Shown here in pieces: positions 41,273-51,111 of a stretch of DNA of 64,000 nucleotides. Position 1 is the stretch's first letter. Each line of letters starts with the position of its first letter. A program made the translations under genes and the position numbers. Under the pieces are notes generated by a model. The model saw nothing but the letters and a program-made list of their open reading frames with translations. It did no database searches and was not told the DNA's origin. Source of the DNA: Shinella kummerowiae (lineage in GTDB: Bacteria; Pseudomonadota; Alphaproteobacteria; Rhizobiales; Rhizobiaceae); NCBI RefSeq assembly GCF_009827055.1, contig NZ_WUMK01000001.1, positions 558,001 to 622,000 of the forward strand, written 5' to 3'.

Positions 41273-43123
41273 ATGAATTTGATCATTCAGCCCTATCGCT
41301 ATGCCCTTTCCATTGCCGTCGTTGCCGCCGGCTTCCTGCTGATGGAGACAGCGCCGTTGTTCTGGCCACCCATCTACCAAAACGCGCGCGCCGCGATCCT
41401 GGTCATGTTTTGCGGGTTTGCGCTGCTGACCTTGGCGGGAGACACCCAGGGCCGCATTCGCAGCGCGTCGGGCTTAGCTGTGGGGGCTGCCCTCCTTGCC
41501 GCGTCTGCTCTCGCCCTTACCGACCCCACCATTGCGGCAGGCGTCCTGCTCGACAGCTTCAAGGCTTGGCGAAATGCCGGCTATTCTGGAATCGAGAGCA
41601 TCCGAGGCATGGTTTCGACATGGGATCGCTTCACCGAGGCGCAAAAGCTTGGCGTGCAAACAAGCCTCGCCATCGGCCTGCCTGTGCCGCTGCTCCTCAT
41701 TCTGCGAGCGATCTCGATTGCCGCCCCCGCTTCCTCAAGCCGAATTTCAAAACAAGGCCCGTGGCGCGCCCGGTGGATGAATCGCCAGGAGTTGCGCCAG
41801 CTCCGGCACAACGACACGGGCTTACCGCTCGGTCTCTCCGGCGGTGCAATGCTGCGCTACCGCCCCAACCCGAAGACCGGATGGCGCGCCGGCCACCATG
41901 TCGCCATCGCCGGCACCCGCGCCGGGAAAGGCGTTTCCGTCGTCATTCCCGCCATCATTGATCATGACGGGCCGGTCGCGGTCCTCGACATCAAGGGTGA
42001 AAACTTCGCCGTGACCCGCCGCTATCGGCAGTCGCTCGGCCGCCAGGTCGTGGTTCTCAATCCCTTTGGCGTCATCGAACCGTCAAAGGACCGTTTCAAT
42101 CCGCTCGACTATATCCGGCAAGCGCACCTGGTCCGCGACATCGAGGTCATTGCCGAGGGGCTTGTTCGACCGGAAGGCGGAAACGGCGCGCACTTTGCCG
42201 AGATGGCGAAATCGATGATCGGCGCTGTGATCGAGGTGGTCATGACCAGGCGCGCGGAAGCTGATCGCAACCTGATCACCGTCATGGACATGTTGTTTTC
42301 CGCCGGCTTTGAAAAGACACTGACGGAATGGGCTAGTGAGCCGGAAACCTTCGGCATCCGCCCAGCCGCCGCCGCTGTCACCTTCCTTGCAGCGGGCGAG
42401 AACGAGCGCGGCGCGATCAAGACGACGATCAAGAAGGCATTCGATTGGGCACGCTCCGATGAATTGCGAGCCTTTCTCGGCAAGTCCACATGCTCGCTCG
42501 AAAACCTGTTCGAAGGGCGCGCCGATCTCTTCATGGTGGTCCCGCTCGATCAGGTGGACGCCCAGGCCGTCTTTCTCCGGCTGCTGACGAACATCATTCT
42601 TGGCATGGCCGTGCGCCTGGAGGGTGCCAAGAAGCCGAAAAAGAACGTGCTTTTGGTGCTGGACGAGTTTGTCCGTCTCGGCCGGATGGAAAAGCTGATC
42701 AACATAGCCAACGTCGCCGCCGGCTGCGGCATCGAGGCGCTGTTCATCACACAGGACAAGGGCCAGATCGAAAGCGTCTATGGCAAGGGCGACACCGCCA
42801 GCATTCTCGGCTCCTGCGTCACCACCCGCATTTTCGGCCTTGGCCGCGCCGAGTTCGAAACTGCCAACTGGGCCGCGAACGCCCTTGGCGATCAGACAGT
42901 GCTCACCCGCACGAAGCAATCCGCCGCAAAGTTCGGGGAGAGCCGCAAGACCTCAACCGCCGAGCAGCGCCAGAAACTCATGACCGCCGATCAAATCCTG
43001 GAAATGAAGGCCGGCAAAATGCTGCTGCTGACGGGGTCGAAACCGCCCGCTCTTGTAGACGCGATTGTCTCGCACCAGCATCCGGCTTATCGGGGGAAGC
43101 TGGACCGGAATCCGATGGTGTGA
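41273..43123 (+). CDS. Type IV coupling protein (VirD4/TraG family)
   Basis: 616 residues. Membrane segments lie in the first 150 residues (SIAVVAAGFLLMETAPLFW, VGAALLAASALALTDPTIAAG, IGLPVPLLLILRAISIAA). The cytoplasmic FtsK/VirD4 ATPase has Walker A in AIAGTRAGKGVSVVIPAI and Walker B in VLLVLDEFVRLGRM, plus GPVAVLDIKGENF typical of VirD4/TraG. It would link the element B relaxosome to a helper secretion channel. Having its own coupling protein but no pore genes is typical of some integrative mobilizable elements. Confidence 0.93.
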   Translation: MNLIIQPYRYALSIAVVAAGFLLMETAPLFWPPIYQNARAAILVMFCGFALLTLAGDTQGRIRSASGLAVGAALLAASALALTDPTIAAGVLLDSFKAWRNAGYSGIESIRGMVSTWDRFTEAQKLGVQTSLAIGLPVPLLLILRAISIAAPASSSRISKQGPWRARWMNRQELRQLRHNDTGLPLGLSGGAMLRYRPNPKTGWRAGHHVAIAGTRAGKGVSVVIPAIIDHDGPVAVLDIKGENFAVTRRYRQSLGRQVVVLNPFGVIEPSKDRFNPLDYIRQAHLVRDIEVIAEGLVRPEGGNGAHFAEMAKSMIGAVIEVVMTRRAEADRNLITVMDMLFSAGFEKTLTEWASEPETFGIRPAAAAVTFLAAGENERGAIKTTIKKAFDWARSDELRAFLGKSTCSLENLFEGRADLFMVVPLDQVDAQAVFLRLLTNIILGMAVRLEGAKKPKKNVLLVLDEFVRLGRMEKLINIANVAAGCGIEALFITQDKGQIESVYGKGDTASILGSCVTTRIFGLGRAEFETANWAANALGDQTVLTRTKQSAAKFGESRKTSTAEQRQKLMTADQILEMKAGKMLLLTGSKPPALVDAIVSHQHPAYRGKLDRNPMV

Positions 43124-43232
43124 TGCGTGTGCAAAGGCTTTGTCACAGGGTACGAATTGCTATCATTTCCAATCAGCGGACAACACATTCCCAATTGACC
43201 GAAAGTAGCTGACACCAATCGGCGCTCAGGTG

Positions 43233-43252
43233 AATTTCCCGACCGGGAAATT
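43233..43252. promoter_or_regulatory. Distal palindromic operator (O1) of the Y4mF-type regulator
   Basis: AATTTCCCGACCGGGAAATT: arms AATTTCCCG/CGGGAAATT around a central mismatch. Its centre is exactly 50 bp from that of the proximal site, so both lie on one face of the helix. Candidate binding site of the HTH protein encoded at 43307. Confidence 0.75.
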
Positions 43253-43284
43253 TGCGCTCGACAAGGGGCCCATTGTTTCGATAT

Positions 43285-43300
43285 TTTCCCGATCGGGAAA
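43285..43300. promoter_or_regulatory. Proximal palindromic operator (O2), overlapping the leader
   Basis: TTTCCCGATCGGGAAA, a perfect 16-bp palindrome ending 6 bp before the ATG at 43307. It occupies the ribosome-site position, so the mRNA may be leaderless or start within the operator. Regulator binding here would block transcription. Confidence 0.8.
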
Positions 43301-43306
43301 TCCATA

Positions 43307-43537
43307 ATGGCAAAGCAAGTCAGAACGTCCGCCGATATCGGCGTCTTGGTCAGAAGCGCACGTAAGGAGCAAAACCTGCGGCAGGACGAGCTTGCAGGCG
43401 TCTCCGGCGTCGGCGTTCGGTTTATTGTGGACCTTGAAGCAGGCAAGCCAACGGCTCAGATTGGAAAAGTCCTGCAGGTGCTTCAAATCCTTGGCTGCTC
43501 TGTCGATATTTTGGCCCCTGGCGAGCGTAAGCGTTGA
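43307..43537 (+). CDS. Y4mF/HipB-type HTH regulator without an adjacent toxin
   Basis: 76 residues, a single XRE helix-turn-helix: DIGVLVRSARKEQNLRQDEL, then AGVSGVGVRFIVDLEAGKPTAQIGKVLQVLQILG. This is the Y4mF subgroup of HipB-like antitoxins, normally followed by hipA. Here the next gene is the PLD-helicase of the four-gene operon 132 bp downstream, and the only hipA is 13 kb away on the other strand. It probably autoregulates through O1/O2 and may control the defence-like operon, which would suit a system silent until needed. Confidence 0.82.
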   Translation: MAKQVRTSADIGVLVRSARKEQNLRQDELAGVSGVGVRFIVDLEAGKPTAQIGKVLQVLQILGCSVDILAPGERKR

Positions 43538-43669
43538 TGATGTTTTCTCATCGTTCATTACGCGCAGCATAGGTCCCTCAATAAAATGAATTAGTATTGA
43601 ATCACCGTCGCTCAATTGGGAAACGTAATCTATGATTGATTCGATAATGCGGTATCTTGGATTGCAGAA

Positions 43670-46600
43670 ATGACGGTATCCGGCCTGAGGGACAACTACA
43701 TTCGAAGCACCGCTTCGGAATTTCTTCAGCATAGATTGAGGAAGGGCAGCTCTCTTCGCGCAGTTTCGGCTTATTTTTCAATGTATGCGTACTATTCCCT
43801 CCGGGAGAAGCTGGCTGATCTGCATGAAATGCGCTTTCTGTTCGGTGAGCCGCATTTGTCTGCGGAAAGCTTGGGCGGCGAAGGTGCTGCCTTCGCAATA
43901 ACGACGGCGAATGAAAAACACACCCTACAGTTGGGCCTCAAAAACCGGTTTGTTGCGAGGGAGTGTGCAAATTGGCTCGAAAGCATTGCGGAGATACGGT
44001 CTGTCCGTGAACGACTGGTTCATGGAAAACTCTACCATATTGATGATGGTTCGCGTGACCATGCAATGCTCGGCAGCTCTAACTTCACGCTCAGCGGTCT
44101 CGGAATATTCGGGAAATCGAACATCGAGCTGAATCTGGTCGTGGATAGTGATCGCGATCGTGACGATTTAAGAGCGTGGTTTGATGAACTTTGGTCAGAT
44201 CAACAGCTTACATACGACGTCAAACAGCAGGTAATATCGGCGCTTAAAGCGATTTTCCAGAATCACAGTCCTGAAGAGATCTACTTCAAAACACTATCGG
44301 AGATCTTTAACTACCTCGATGCCGACGATACCGTTGCCGGACTTCTAGATGACGCTGCAGTCACGACCAGTCAGATCTGGACAACGCTGTTTGATTTTCA
44401 GAAAGACGGCGCGAAGGCAGCGGTCCAAAAGTTGGATCGATATGGTGGTTGTATTGTCGCAGACAGCGTCGGTCTCGGAAAGACATTCACCGCTCTGGCT
44501 GTAATTAAGTACTACGAGTCAAAAAACAAATCCGTTTTGGTGCTGTGCCCAAAGAAATTGCGAGACAATTGGACAGTATACAGATCAGAGAACAACAGCG
44601 AAATTAATCCGTTTCTGAGAGACAAGTTCGGTTATACTGTACTTTCGCACACCGATTTATCTCGGGAGAGTGGTCATGTTGGTAACATTGACCTCTCTCG
44701 CATCAACTGGGGAAATTACGACCTCGTCGTCATTGATGAATCCCACAATTTCCGAAACAATTCGAAAGGGAAACGTGACGAAGACGGCAAACTGATCAGA
44801 AAATCGCGATATGAGCGATTAATGACCGATATCATACAATCGGGGGCAAAGACGCGCGTGCTTCTGCTTTCGGCAACGCCGGTCAACAACGATCTAAAGG
44901 ATTTGCGAAGCCAGCTTTACTTCATTACGGAAAATCGAGACGGCGCGTTTTCGGAAACGCTCGGCATCGGCAACCTCAAAGATTTGCTCGCTAGTTCGCA
45001 AAAGGTGTTTGCCGACTGGGCAAGTCGCTCCAAAGAACGCGATGTCGCACGTCTGATGGAACGTTTGCCGTCCGGGCTTTTTAAGCTACTGGACGGCCTC
45101 TCAATAGCGCGCTCGCGTAAGCACATTCAGCGCTACTACAGCGCCTCACTGGAGCAGATCGGCCAGTTTCCCAAGCGAGCAAAGCCAATATCAGTCTTCC
45201 CGCAGATTGATACCAAGGACCAGTTCCTATCCTATGACAGATTGAACGAGCAGATCAGCAAGTACCAACTGGCTGTCTTCAACCCCGCGCGGTTCCTTAA
45301 GCAGGAATTTGCACATCATTACGATGACGGCATTGTCCGCAATTTCACTCAGGCGGATCGCGAAACATTCCTAATTGGAATGATGAAGGTGAACTTCCTT
45401 AAGCGCCTAGAGAGTTCGATCCATTCCTTCATGATCACTATGGATCGGACGATCGAACGAATTGAGGCGCTTGAACGCCGACTGCTGGACTACAAGCGGG
45501 CGCACAGAAATGCTGAGGTGGACGTCGCGGAGTTTCAGGAAACACTCGATCTTTTCGAAGACGACGATCCCGATCCCTCGGAAGTCGGCGGAGCAAAGCG
45601 GTTCAGTCTTGACCATCTTAAGGTCGATGACTGGTTAAAGATGCTGAAGGAAGATCGCGTCAAGCTCAACGATATCCGGTTGCATGCGAAGGATGTCGGA
45701 CCAGATCGTGATGCCAAGCTCTTGAAGCTCAAAGAACTGATTTCCGAGAAGATGCGCAATCCGTCCGTCAATCATGACGGAAACGCTATCCGAAAAGTGA
45801 TTGTTTTCACAGCCTTTGCTGATACCGCGACTTACCTTTATACCCAGATCGAGAAATGGGCCCAGGAGGAATTCGGCACGAATTCCGGCCTCGTGACTGG
45901 AAGCGCAAGCGGCTGCAAGGCAACCTTTGGAAGGGCGCGATTCGACGAAATCCTCGTGAATTTCTCGCCCAAATCGAAGAAGCGCGAAGGTATGCGCGGC
46001 ATGCCCAAAGACGGCGAAATCGACATTCTCATAGCCACGGACTGTATATCTGAAGGCCAGAACCTTCAGGATTGCGATCTGTTGATCAATTACGACATTC
46101 ACTGGAACCCTGTCAGAATAATTCAACGCTTCGGCAGGATCGATCGGATCGGGAGTCGCAACAAAGAAGTTCAGCTTGTTAACTTCTGGCCGACCGATGA
46201 TCTCAATAAATACATCAATCTGAAGAGCCGCGTCGAAGCTCGCATGGCTTTGGTGGATCTTTCCGCAACCAGCGATGATAATATCCTTGGCGTGGCCGGT
46301 CTCGAAGAACTGATCAGCGAGGACATGCGATATCGCGATAAGCAGCTGCTGCGTTTGAAGGATGAAGTGGTCGATCTTGAGGACTTCACCGAAAGCGTCG
46401 CTCTAAGCAACTTCACCCTTGAGGATTTCCGGCGCGAACTTAGCAATTTCCACAAACAGCGGCGAGAGCCGGCATTGCCGAATGGCGTCTTCGGTATGGT
46501 ACCTCCGCACCCTGGATATGCGGCTGTCACACCGGGGGTCATTTATTGCTTGCGCGATCTCCGCGATCAGCAAGACCGCAGCTCGGTGAATCCCTTGCAG

Positions 46601-46957
46601 CCGTTCTATCTTGTGTACGTGCGGGACAACGGGGAAGTCGCCTATAGTTTCGCACAGGCCAAACAGGTTCTCGACGTTTATCGGGCGCTTTGCCTTGGGC
46701 AGAAAGATGCCTATCACGACCTATACGCCATGTTCGATCGGCAGACGGAGGGCGGACAAAATATGACCGTCTACGAAGCGCTTCTCGGAAAGGCTATTGA
46801 TAGTATCACCTCCCAGTTTTCATCGAGAAACATTGGAAACATGTTGTCAGAACGTGGGGGCCGATTGGTCCTTGAGCCGAACGCGGGTAAAGCCGATACC
46901 GAGTTCGAGCTGATCACGTGGCTGGTCATTAAAGAAGGCGAAGCATACAGAAAATGA
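43670..46957 (+). CDS. PLD-nuclease/SNF2-family helicase fusion, gene 1 of defence-like operon
   Basis: 1095 residues. N-terminal phospholipase-D-type domain (about 20-190) with one HKD motif, H118-x-K120-x4-D125 (VHGKLYHIDDG), then GSSNFTLSG. As with other single-HKD nucleases it should dimerise. SF2/SNF2 helicase: motif I G268LGKT, motif II D356ESH, motif III LLLSATPVNND, and the second RecA domain with FTAFADTATYL, ATDCISEGQNLQDCDLLINYD and IIQRFGRIDRIGS. It probably translocates on duplex DNA and nicks or cuts it. The ribosome site is weak. Its stop overlaps the methyltransferase start by 4 bp. Confidence 0.88.
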   Translation: MTVSGLRDNYIRSTASEFLQHRLRKGSSLRAVSAYFSMYAYYSLREKLADLHEMRFLFGEPHLSAESLGGEGAAFAITTANEKHTLQLGLKNRFVARECANWLESIAEIRSVRERLVHGKLYHIDDGSRDHAMLGSSNFTLSGLGIFGKSNIELNLVVDSDRDRDDLRAWFDELWSDQQLTYDVKQQVISALKAIFQNHSPEEIYFKTLSEIFNYLDADDTVAGLLDDAAVTTSQIWTTLFDFQKDGAKAAVQKLDRYGGCIVADSVGLGKTFTALAVIKYYESKNKSVLVLCPKKLRDNWTVYRSENNSEINPFLRDKFGYTVLSHTDLSRESGHVGNIDLSRINWGNYDLVVIDESHNFRNNSKGKRDEDGKLIRKSRYERLMTDIIQSGAKTRVLLLSATPVNNDLKDLRSQLYFITENRDGAFSETLGIGNLKDLLASSQKVFADWASRSKERDVARLMERLPSGLFKLLDGLSIARSRKHIQRYYSASLEQIGQFPKRAKPISVFPQIDTKDQFLSYDRLNEQISKYQLAVFNPARFLKQEFAHHYDDGIVRNFTQADRETFLIGMMKVNFLKRLESSIHSFMITMDRTIERIEALERRLLDYKRAHRNAEVDVAEFQETLDLFEDDDPDPSEVGGAKRFSLDHLKVDDWLKMLKEDRVKLNDIRLHAKDVGPDRDAKLLKLKELISEKMRNPSVNHDGNAIRKVIVFTAFADTATYLYTQIEKWAQEEFGTNSGLVTGSASGCKATFGRARFDEILVNFSPKSKKREGMRGMPKDGEIDILIATDCISEGQNLQDCDLLINYDIHWNPVRIIQRFGRIDRIGSRNKEVQLVNFWPTDDLNKYINLKSRVEARMALVDLSATSDDNILGVAGLEELISEDMRYRDKQLLRLKDEVVDLEDFTESVALSNFTLEDFRRELSNFHKQRREPALPNGVFGMVPPHPGYAAVTPGVIYCLRDLRDQQDRSSVNPLQPFYLVYVRDNGEVAYSFAQAKQVLDVYRALCLGQKDAYHDLYAMFDRQTEGGQNMTVYEALLGKAIDSITSQFSSRNIGNMLSERGGRLVLEPNAGKADTEFELITWLVIKEGEAYRK

Positions 46958-49900
46958 TTGATCGGGCGGGGCAGAGGCAAACAATCAAGCAGGCGCTAGG
47001 CAGCTTCCATCACGCCGCACCACGCGAGGGCGCGCGCGCGATCCTAAGCGCGCTCGGCTATACCAGCGAAAAGACCATTCGTTTGGACGGGAGCGTGTCG
47101 CAGTTTTTGTCAATCGTTGACCGTGACGGAAGGCTGGCAACATCTGAGCACGCGCAGACTCATCGCTGGAAGGGCGCGGACTTCGTTTTTCAGCTTACGA
47201 ATGACGAACTACCTATGCTTGCGGAGGGGCAGAAGGATCTCGTTCTCGGTGAAAGCGACTATCACCGAAGCATTATCGAGTCTTTCGTTTTCCTAACGAT
47301 CAATCTGGAGGATCGCGATTGGACGCGCACCGAGCTCGCGGAAATCACCCGCGCGGTGAACCGTCTCTTTCCGATGCCTGCGATCATCATCTTCTTATAT
47401 GGCGGAAAACTGACGCTTTCAGTCATCCCCCGGCGCCCCAATAAGAAAGACAATTCGCGTGACGTGATTGAGCCAACGCGAAAAGTCGCTCTCATCAAGG
47501 ACGTCGATCTCCAACGCCCACATCGAGCCCACCTCGACATCCTGACAGACCTGCATATTCGGGCAGGTGTGACCGCCAAGAAGGCGCCGAACAATTTCGA
47601 TGACCTCTATAAGGCTTGGACAGAGATCCTCTCAGCCGAGGAGCTCAACAAGCGCTTTTATCGGCGTCTCTCCGACTGGTATCTTTGGGCCGTGGGCACG
47701 AAGGATCACCCCCAGGTCATGTTCCCGGTCGCACGGGAGGTGGAACAGAAGGTTGGCGCTGAAGAACGGCATAAGCTCAATCAGATTTCTGTGATTCGCC
47801 TCCTGACTCGCCTGATCTTCGTTTGGTTCATCAAGGAAAAGGGTCTGGTACCGGACGCACTTTTCAATGCCAGCCAGTTACGAGAAATGTTGGTTCAGGA
47901 CCCGGAGAAGCATCGCGAAGCGAGCTCCTATTACAAGGCGATACTCCAGAACCTGTTCTTTGCGACCCTCAACACCCAAATGGAAGGTGACGGGCGAAAT
48001 TGGCGATCTGATGCTGCAGAAAGCGGCCGGACACCTGATTACCTGATTTCGACCTTTCTTCGCTACAGGCAAGACTTTCGCCAGCCCGATCAGGCGTTGG
48101 AGATTTTTCGTAAGGTTCCGTTCCTCAATGGTGGTCTGTTCGAATGTCTAGACCGGGAAGTGTCGGATGCCGAGTTGGCCCGAAATGATGATCTCAACAA
48201 GTGGATCAGCATGGAGGGCAGTCAGAAGGTTATTCGTGCTGATGGCTTTTCGGAGCGCAAGTCGAATACGCTTCACGTACCAAACAAGGTTTTTTTCGCG
48301 GTAGCTGAACAAGGAGATGACGTCGACACTCCATTGAATGAGGCCAACGGCACGAACAAAACTGGTTACAAAGTCGATGGCATCATCCGTATTTTCGAGA
48401 GCTACAAGTTCACGGTCGAGGAAAATACGCCATATGACGAGGAAGTGGCACTCGATCCGGAACTTTTGGGCAAGGTTTTCGAGAACCTGATCGCCAGCTA
48501 CAACGAGGACACTTCCACAACCGCCCGCAAGAAGTCCGGCTCCTTCTACACACCGCGCGTGGTCGTCGACTACATGGTCGATGAAGCCCTAGTCGGTTAT
48601 TTGAGGCCGGCTCTTGCAACGCGGAAGCAGCCCGAGGATCGGGGTATCCAGAGACACAGGAACATCAATGAGACCTTCGATCTCGGTTCGGTTCCTGGTG
48701 GGCTCAATTTGGCGCGCGATAGTGGCGCAGGAGATGCAAGCAGCGAGGGGACAGATTCGTCCGCAACCGATGCGCGGCTCCGAGCGCTACTGAGCTATGA
48801 GGACACAGAATACGATTTCACGGAGTCAGAAAAAGATGCGCTAATCGCGCGGATCGAAGGCGTTCGGGCCATAGATCCAGCCTGTGGTTCTGGCGCCTTT
48901 CCTATGGGTCTTTTGCAAAAGCTAATCCATATTCTGAAGCGCCTCGATCCAGACAACAGGCGCTGGAAAGCTGCGCTCCGAGAACCGTTGGTCCGGCAGT
49001 TACAGCATGCCGAGCAGAGCCCGGATATCGGCGCGAAGAGCGAGCAGATCGAAGCGCTAAAGGATCAGCTCGAAAAGCTCGACCGAGATTTTTCCGAGAC
49101 CAGCAATTTCCCGGATTATGCTCGCAAGCTTTATGTCATCGACAAATGCATTCACGGCGTCGACATTCAGCCGATCGCCGTGCAGATTACCAAGCTGCGT
49201 TTCTTTATCTCGCTGGTGGTAAGCCAGAAAATCGACGAAAACGCAGACAATCTGAACATCACACCGCTGCCAAACCTGGAAACCCGTCTGGTGGCGGCCA
49301 ATGCCCTACGACCCATCGAGCGAGGTCAGGGCGACCTGCTTCGCAACCCCGAAATCGACATTACCGAAAAAGCGCTGGTGGATGCGAACGAACGATATTT
49401 TGGCGCGCGCAACCGGCGGACAAAAAACAAGGCGAAAGAGCAGATCAACCAGCTTCGTGAGAAGCTCTCCGACCTGCTCAGCCAGACCCACGACCTACCT
49501 GAGGAAACTGCAAAGCAAATTGCCCGGTGGGACCCGTTTGATCAGAATGCTTCGGCAGATTTCTTCGATCCGGAATGGATGTTCGGGCTGCGCGAGCAGT
49601 TCAATATCGTCATGGCAAATCCGCCCTATGTGCGGCAAGAAAAAATCGGCGGGGACAAAGAATACTTCAAACAGAGAGCCGACGAGAACAAGCGTCGCAG
49701 AAATGCCTATGGACTGTACCAGAGTTTCGCAGGCACAGCGGACTATCTGGTTTACTTCATGGAGCGCGGGCTGGACCTCTTACAGCCTGGCGGCTCCTTC
49801 GTATTCATTACTTCGAACAAATGGTACCGCGCCGCCTATGGCCAAAACATTCGTCGATGGATTGGCCGCAACGCGCAAATTCGCTCTATCATCGATTTCG

Positions 49901-51111
49901 GTGATGCCGATGTCTTCGATGCGATTGCCTACCCCACAATTATCGTCGCGTCCAAGCGCGCCAAAGTGGTAGCTGCGCCGAACGAGAAAGATATTCTCCT
50001 TGCCTGGAACTGGCCAGCAGACCTGGGGCGCAAAGACATTTCGGAATTCCCGGAGCTCTTCCGTAGCCATGCGTTTCAGGTGCCCCAGAAGGCGTTGGAT
50101 GATGCCAAAGGGTGGCAACTAGAACCGCAGGTTAAGCGCAAATTATTGGGACGCATTCGTAAGGCGGGTAAGCCTCTTGGCGAATATGTTGAAGGCCGAT
50201 TGTATTACGGTATCAAAACGGGATTCAATGATGCCTTCGTAATCGATGGCGAGACCAAGGACCGTTTAATCCAAGAAGATCCAAAGTCGGCGGACATCAT
50301 CAAGCCCTTTCTTCGCGGCAGAGATGTGAAGCGATGGAAGGTAGAGCCACAGGATTTGTGGCTGATTTTTACCCGGCGCGGCGTTGAGATCGAAGCCTAT
50401 CCGGCAATTAGTAATCATCTACTTGCCTATCGCGAGCGACTAGAACCAAAACCGTCAAATTGGAATGACGACGAGAAATGGGATGGCCGGAAGGCTGGTT
50501 CGTATCAGTGGTTTGAGATTCAGGATAACGTTGCTTATTGGGAAGCTTTCCTAAAGTCGAAAATCATCGTCCCTGCAATACAGAATAAGGTGGACTACGC
50601 TCCAGACACCAAAGGATTTTTCAGCAACGACAAGACCAGCATTATTGCGCATGAAGATTGGCGCTATTTGCTCGGCATTCTCAATTCCAGCGTTTCCTGG
50701 TGGCTAACGCGGCAGACGTTTTCCAGTAAACAGGGCGGCTTTTTTGAATTCAAGCCGATGTATGTCGAGACGGTTCCCATTCCTACCGCTCAAGAGAAAC
50801 AGAAGGCACAAATCGAAGCATTGACCGGTATCTTAAGCTCCGGTCATCAGGATCCGCGGTTTGAACAGCTTCTCAACGGGCTGGTATACGAGCTATTCTT
50901 TATGGAAGAATTGCATGCTCGCAACATACGCCTATTCGATGCCTGTGATCGCTTCGGCCTTAGCAATCTCTCCGGCCTCGAGGGCGACGTGTTGAAGGAT
51001 ATGGCAGAGGCGCTCGCTCGCGAATTCTTTGTACCGTCACATGAGATCTACCGAATGCTCTTCGATCTGCGCGCCATTGATGTCGTCCGTATCATCGAGG
51101 GCGAGCAATGA
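46954..51111 (+). CDS. Eco57I-type adenine DNA methyltransferase, gene 2 of defence-like operon
   Basis: 1385 residues. SAM-binding motif I D641PACGSGAF, catalytic motif IV N889PPYVRQEKIGG (gamma-class N6-adenine type), and downstream KWYRAAYGQNIRRW and a C-terminal target-recognition-like region (about 1080-1320, with GRLYYGIKTGFNDAFVID and FLRGRDVKRWK). About 248 residues separate the two motifs, including a coiled-coil-like insert. The N-terminal 600 residues resemble large PglX/type IIG proteins, but I see no firm endonuclease motif. It could mark self DNA or form part of the restriction complex. Translationally coupled to both neighbours. Confidence 0.88.
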   Translation: MIDRAGQRQTIKQALGSFHHAAPREGARAILSALGYTSEKTIRLDGSVSQFLSIVDRDGRLATSEHAQTHRWKGADFVFQLTNDELPMLAEGQKDLVLGESDYHRSIIESFVFLTINLEDRDWTRTELAEITRAVNRLFPMPAIIIFLYGGKLTLSVIPRRPNKKDNSRDVIEPTRKVALIKDVDLQRPHRAHLDILTDLHIRAGVTAKKAPNNFDDLYKAWTEILSAEELNKRFYRRLSDWYLWAVGTKDHPQVMFPVAREVEQKVGAEERHKLNQISVIRLLTRLIFVWFIKEKGLVPDALFNASQLREMLVQDPEKHREASSYYKAILQNLFFATLNTQMEGDGRNWRSDAAESGRTPDYLISTFLRYRQDFRQPDQALEIFRKVPFLNGGLFECLDREVSDAELARNDDLNKWISMEGSQKVIRADGFSERKSNTLHVPNKVFFAVAEQGDDVDTPLNEANGTNKTGYKVDGIIRIFESYKFTVEENTPYDEEVALDPELLGKVFENLIASYNEDTSTTARKKSGSFYTPRVVVDYMVDEALVGYLRPALATRKQPEDRGIQRHRNINETFDLGSVPGGLNLARDSGAGDASSEGTDSSATDARLRALLSYEDTEYDFTESEKDALIARIEGVRAIDPACGSGAFPMGLLQKLIHILKRLDPDNRRWKAALREPLVRQLQHAEQSPDIGAKSEQIEALKDQLEKLDRDFSETSNFPDYARKLYVIDKCIHGVDIQPIAVQITKLRFFISLVVSQKIDENADNLNITPLPNLETRLVAANALRPIERGQGDLLRNPEIDITEKALVDANERYFGARNRRTKNKAKEQINQLREKLSDLLSQTHDLPEETAKQIARWDPFDQNASADFFDPEWMFGLREQFNIVMANPPYVRQEKIGGDKEYFKQRADENKRRRNAYGLYQSFAGTADYLVYFMERGLDLLQPGGSFVFITSNKWYRAAYGQNIRRWIGRNAQIRSIIDFGDADVFDAIAYPTIIVASKRAKVVAAPNEKDILLAWNWPADLGRKDISEFPELFRSHAFQVPQKALDDAKGWQLEPQVKRKLLGRIRKAGKPLGEYVEGRLYYGIKTGFNDAFVIDGETKDRLIQEDPKSADIIKPFLRGRDVKRWKVEPQDLWLIFTRRGVEIEAYPAISNHLLAYRERLEPKPSNWNDDEKWDGRKAGSYQWFEIQDNVAYWEAFLKSKIIVPAIQNKVDYAPDTKGFFSNDKTSIIAHEDWRYLLGILNSSVSWWLTRQTFSSKQGGFFEFKPMYVETVPIPTAQEKQKAQIEALTGILSSGHQDPRFEQLLNGLVYELFFMEELHARNIRLFDACDRFGLSNLSGLEGDVLKDMAEALAREFFVPSHEIYRMLFDLRAIDVVRIIEGEQ

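Noticed and set aside
41273-43123. Complete conjugative transfer system in element B
   Set aside because: Only relaxosome and coupling protein genes are present; no VirB-type pore genes were seen in the window.
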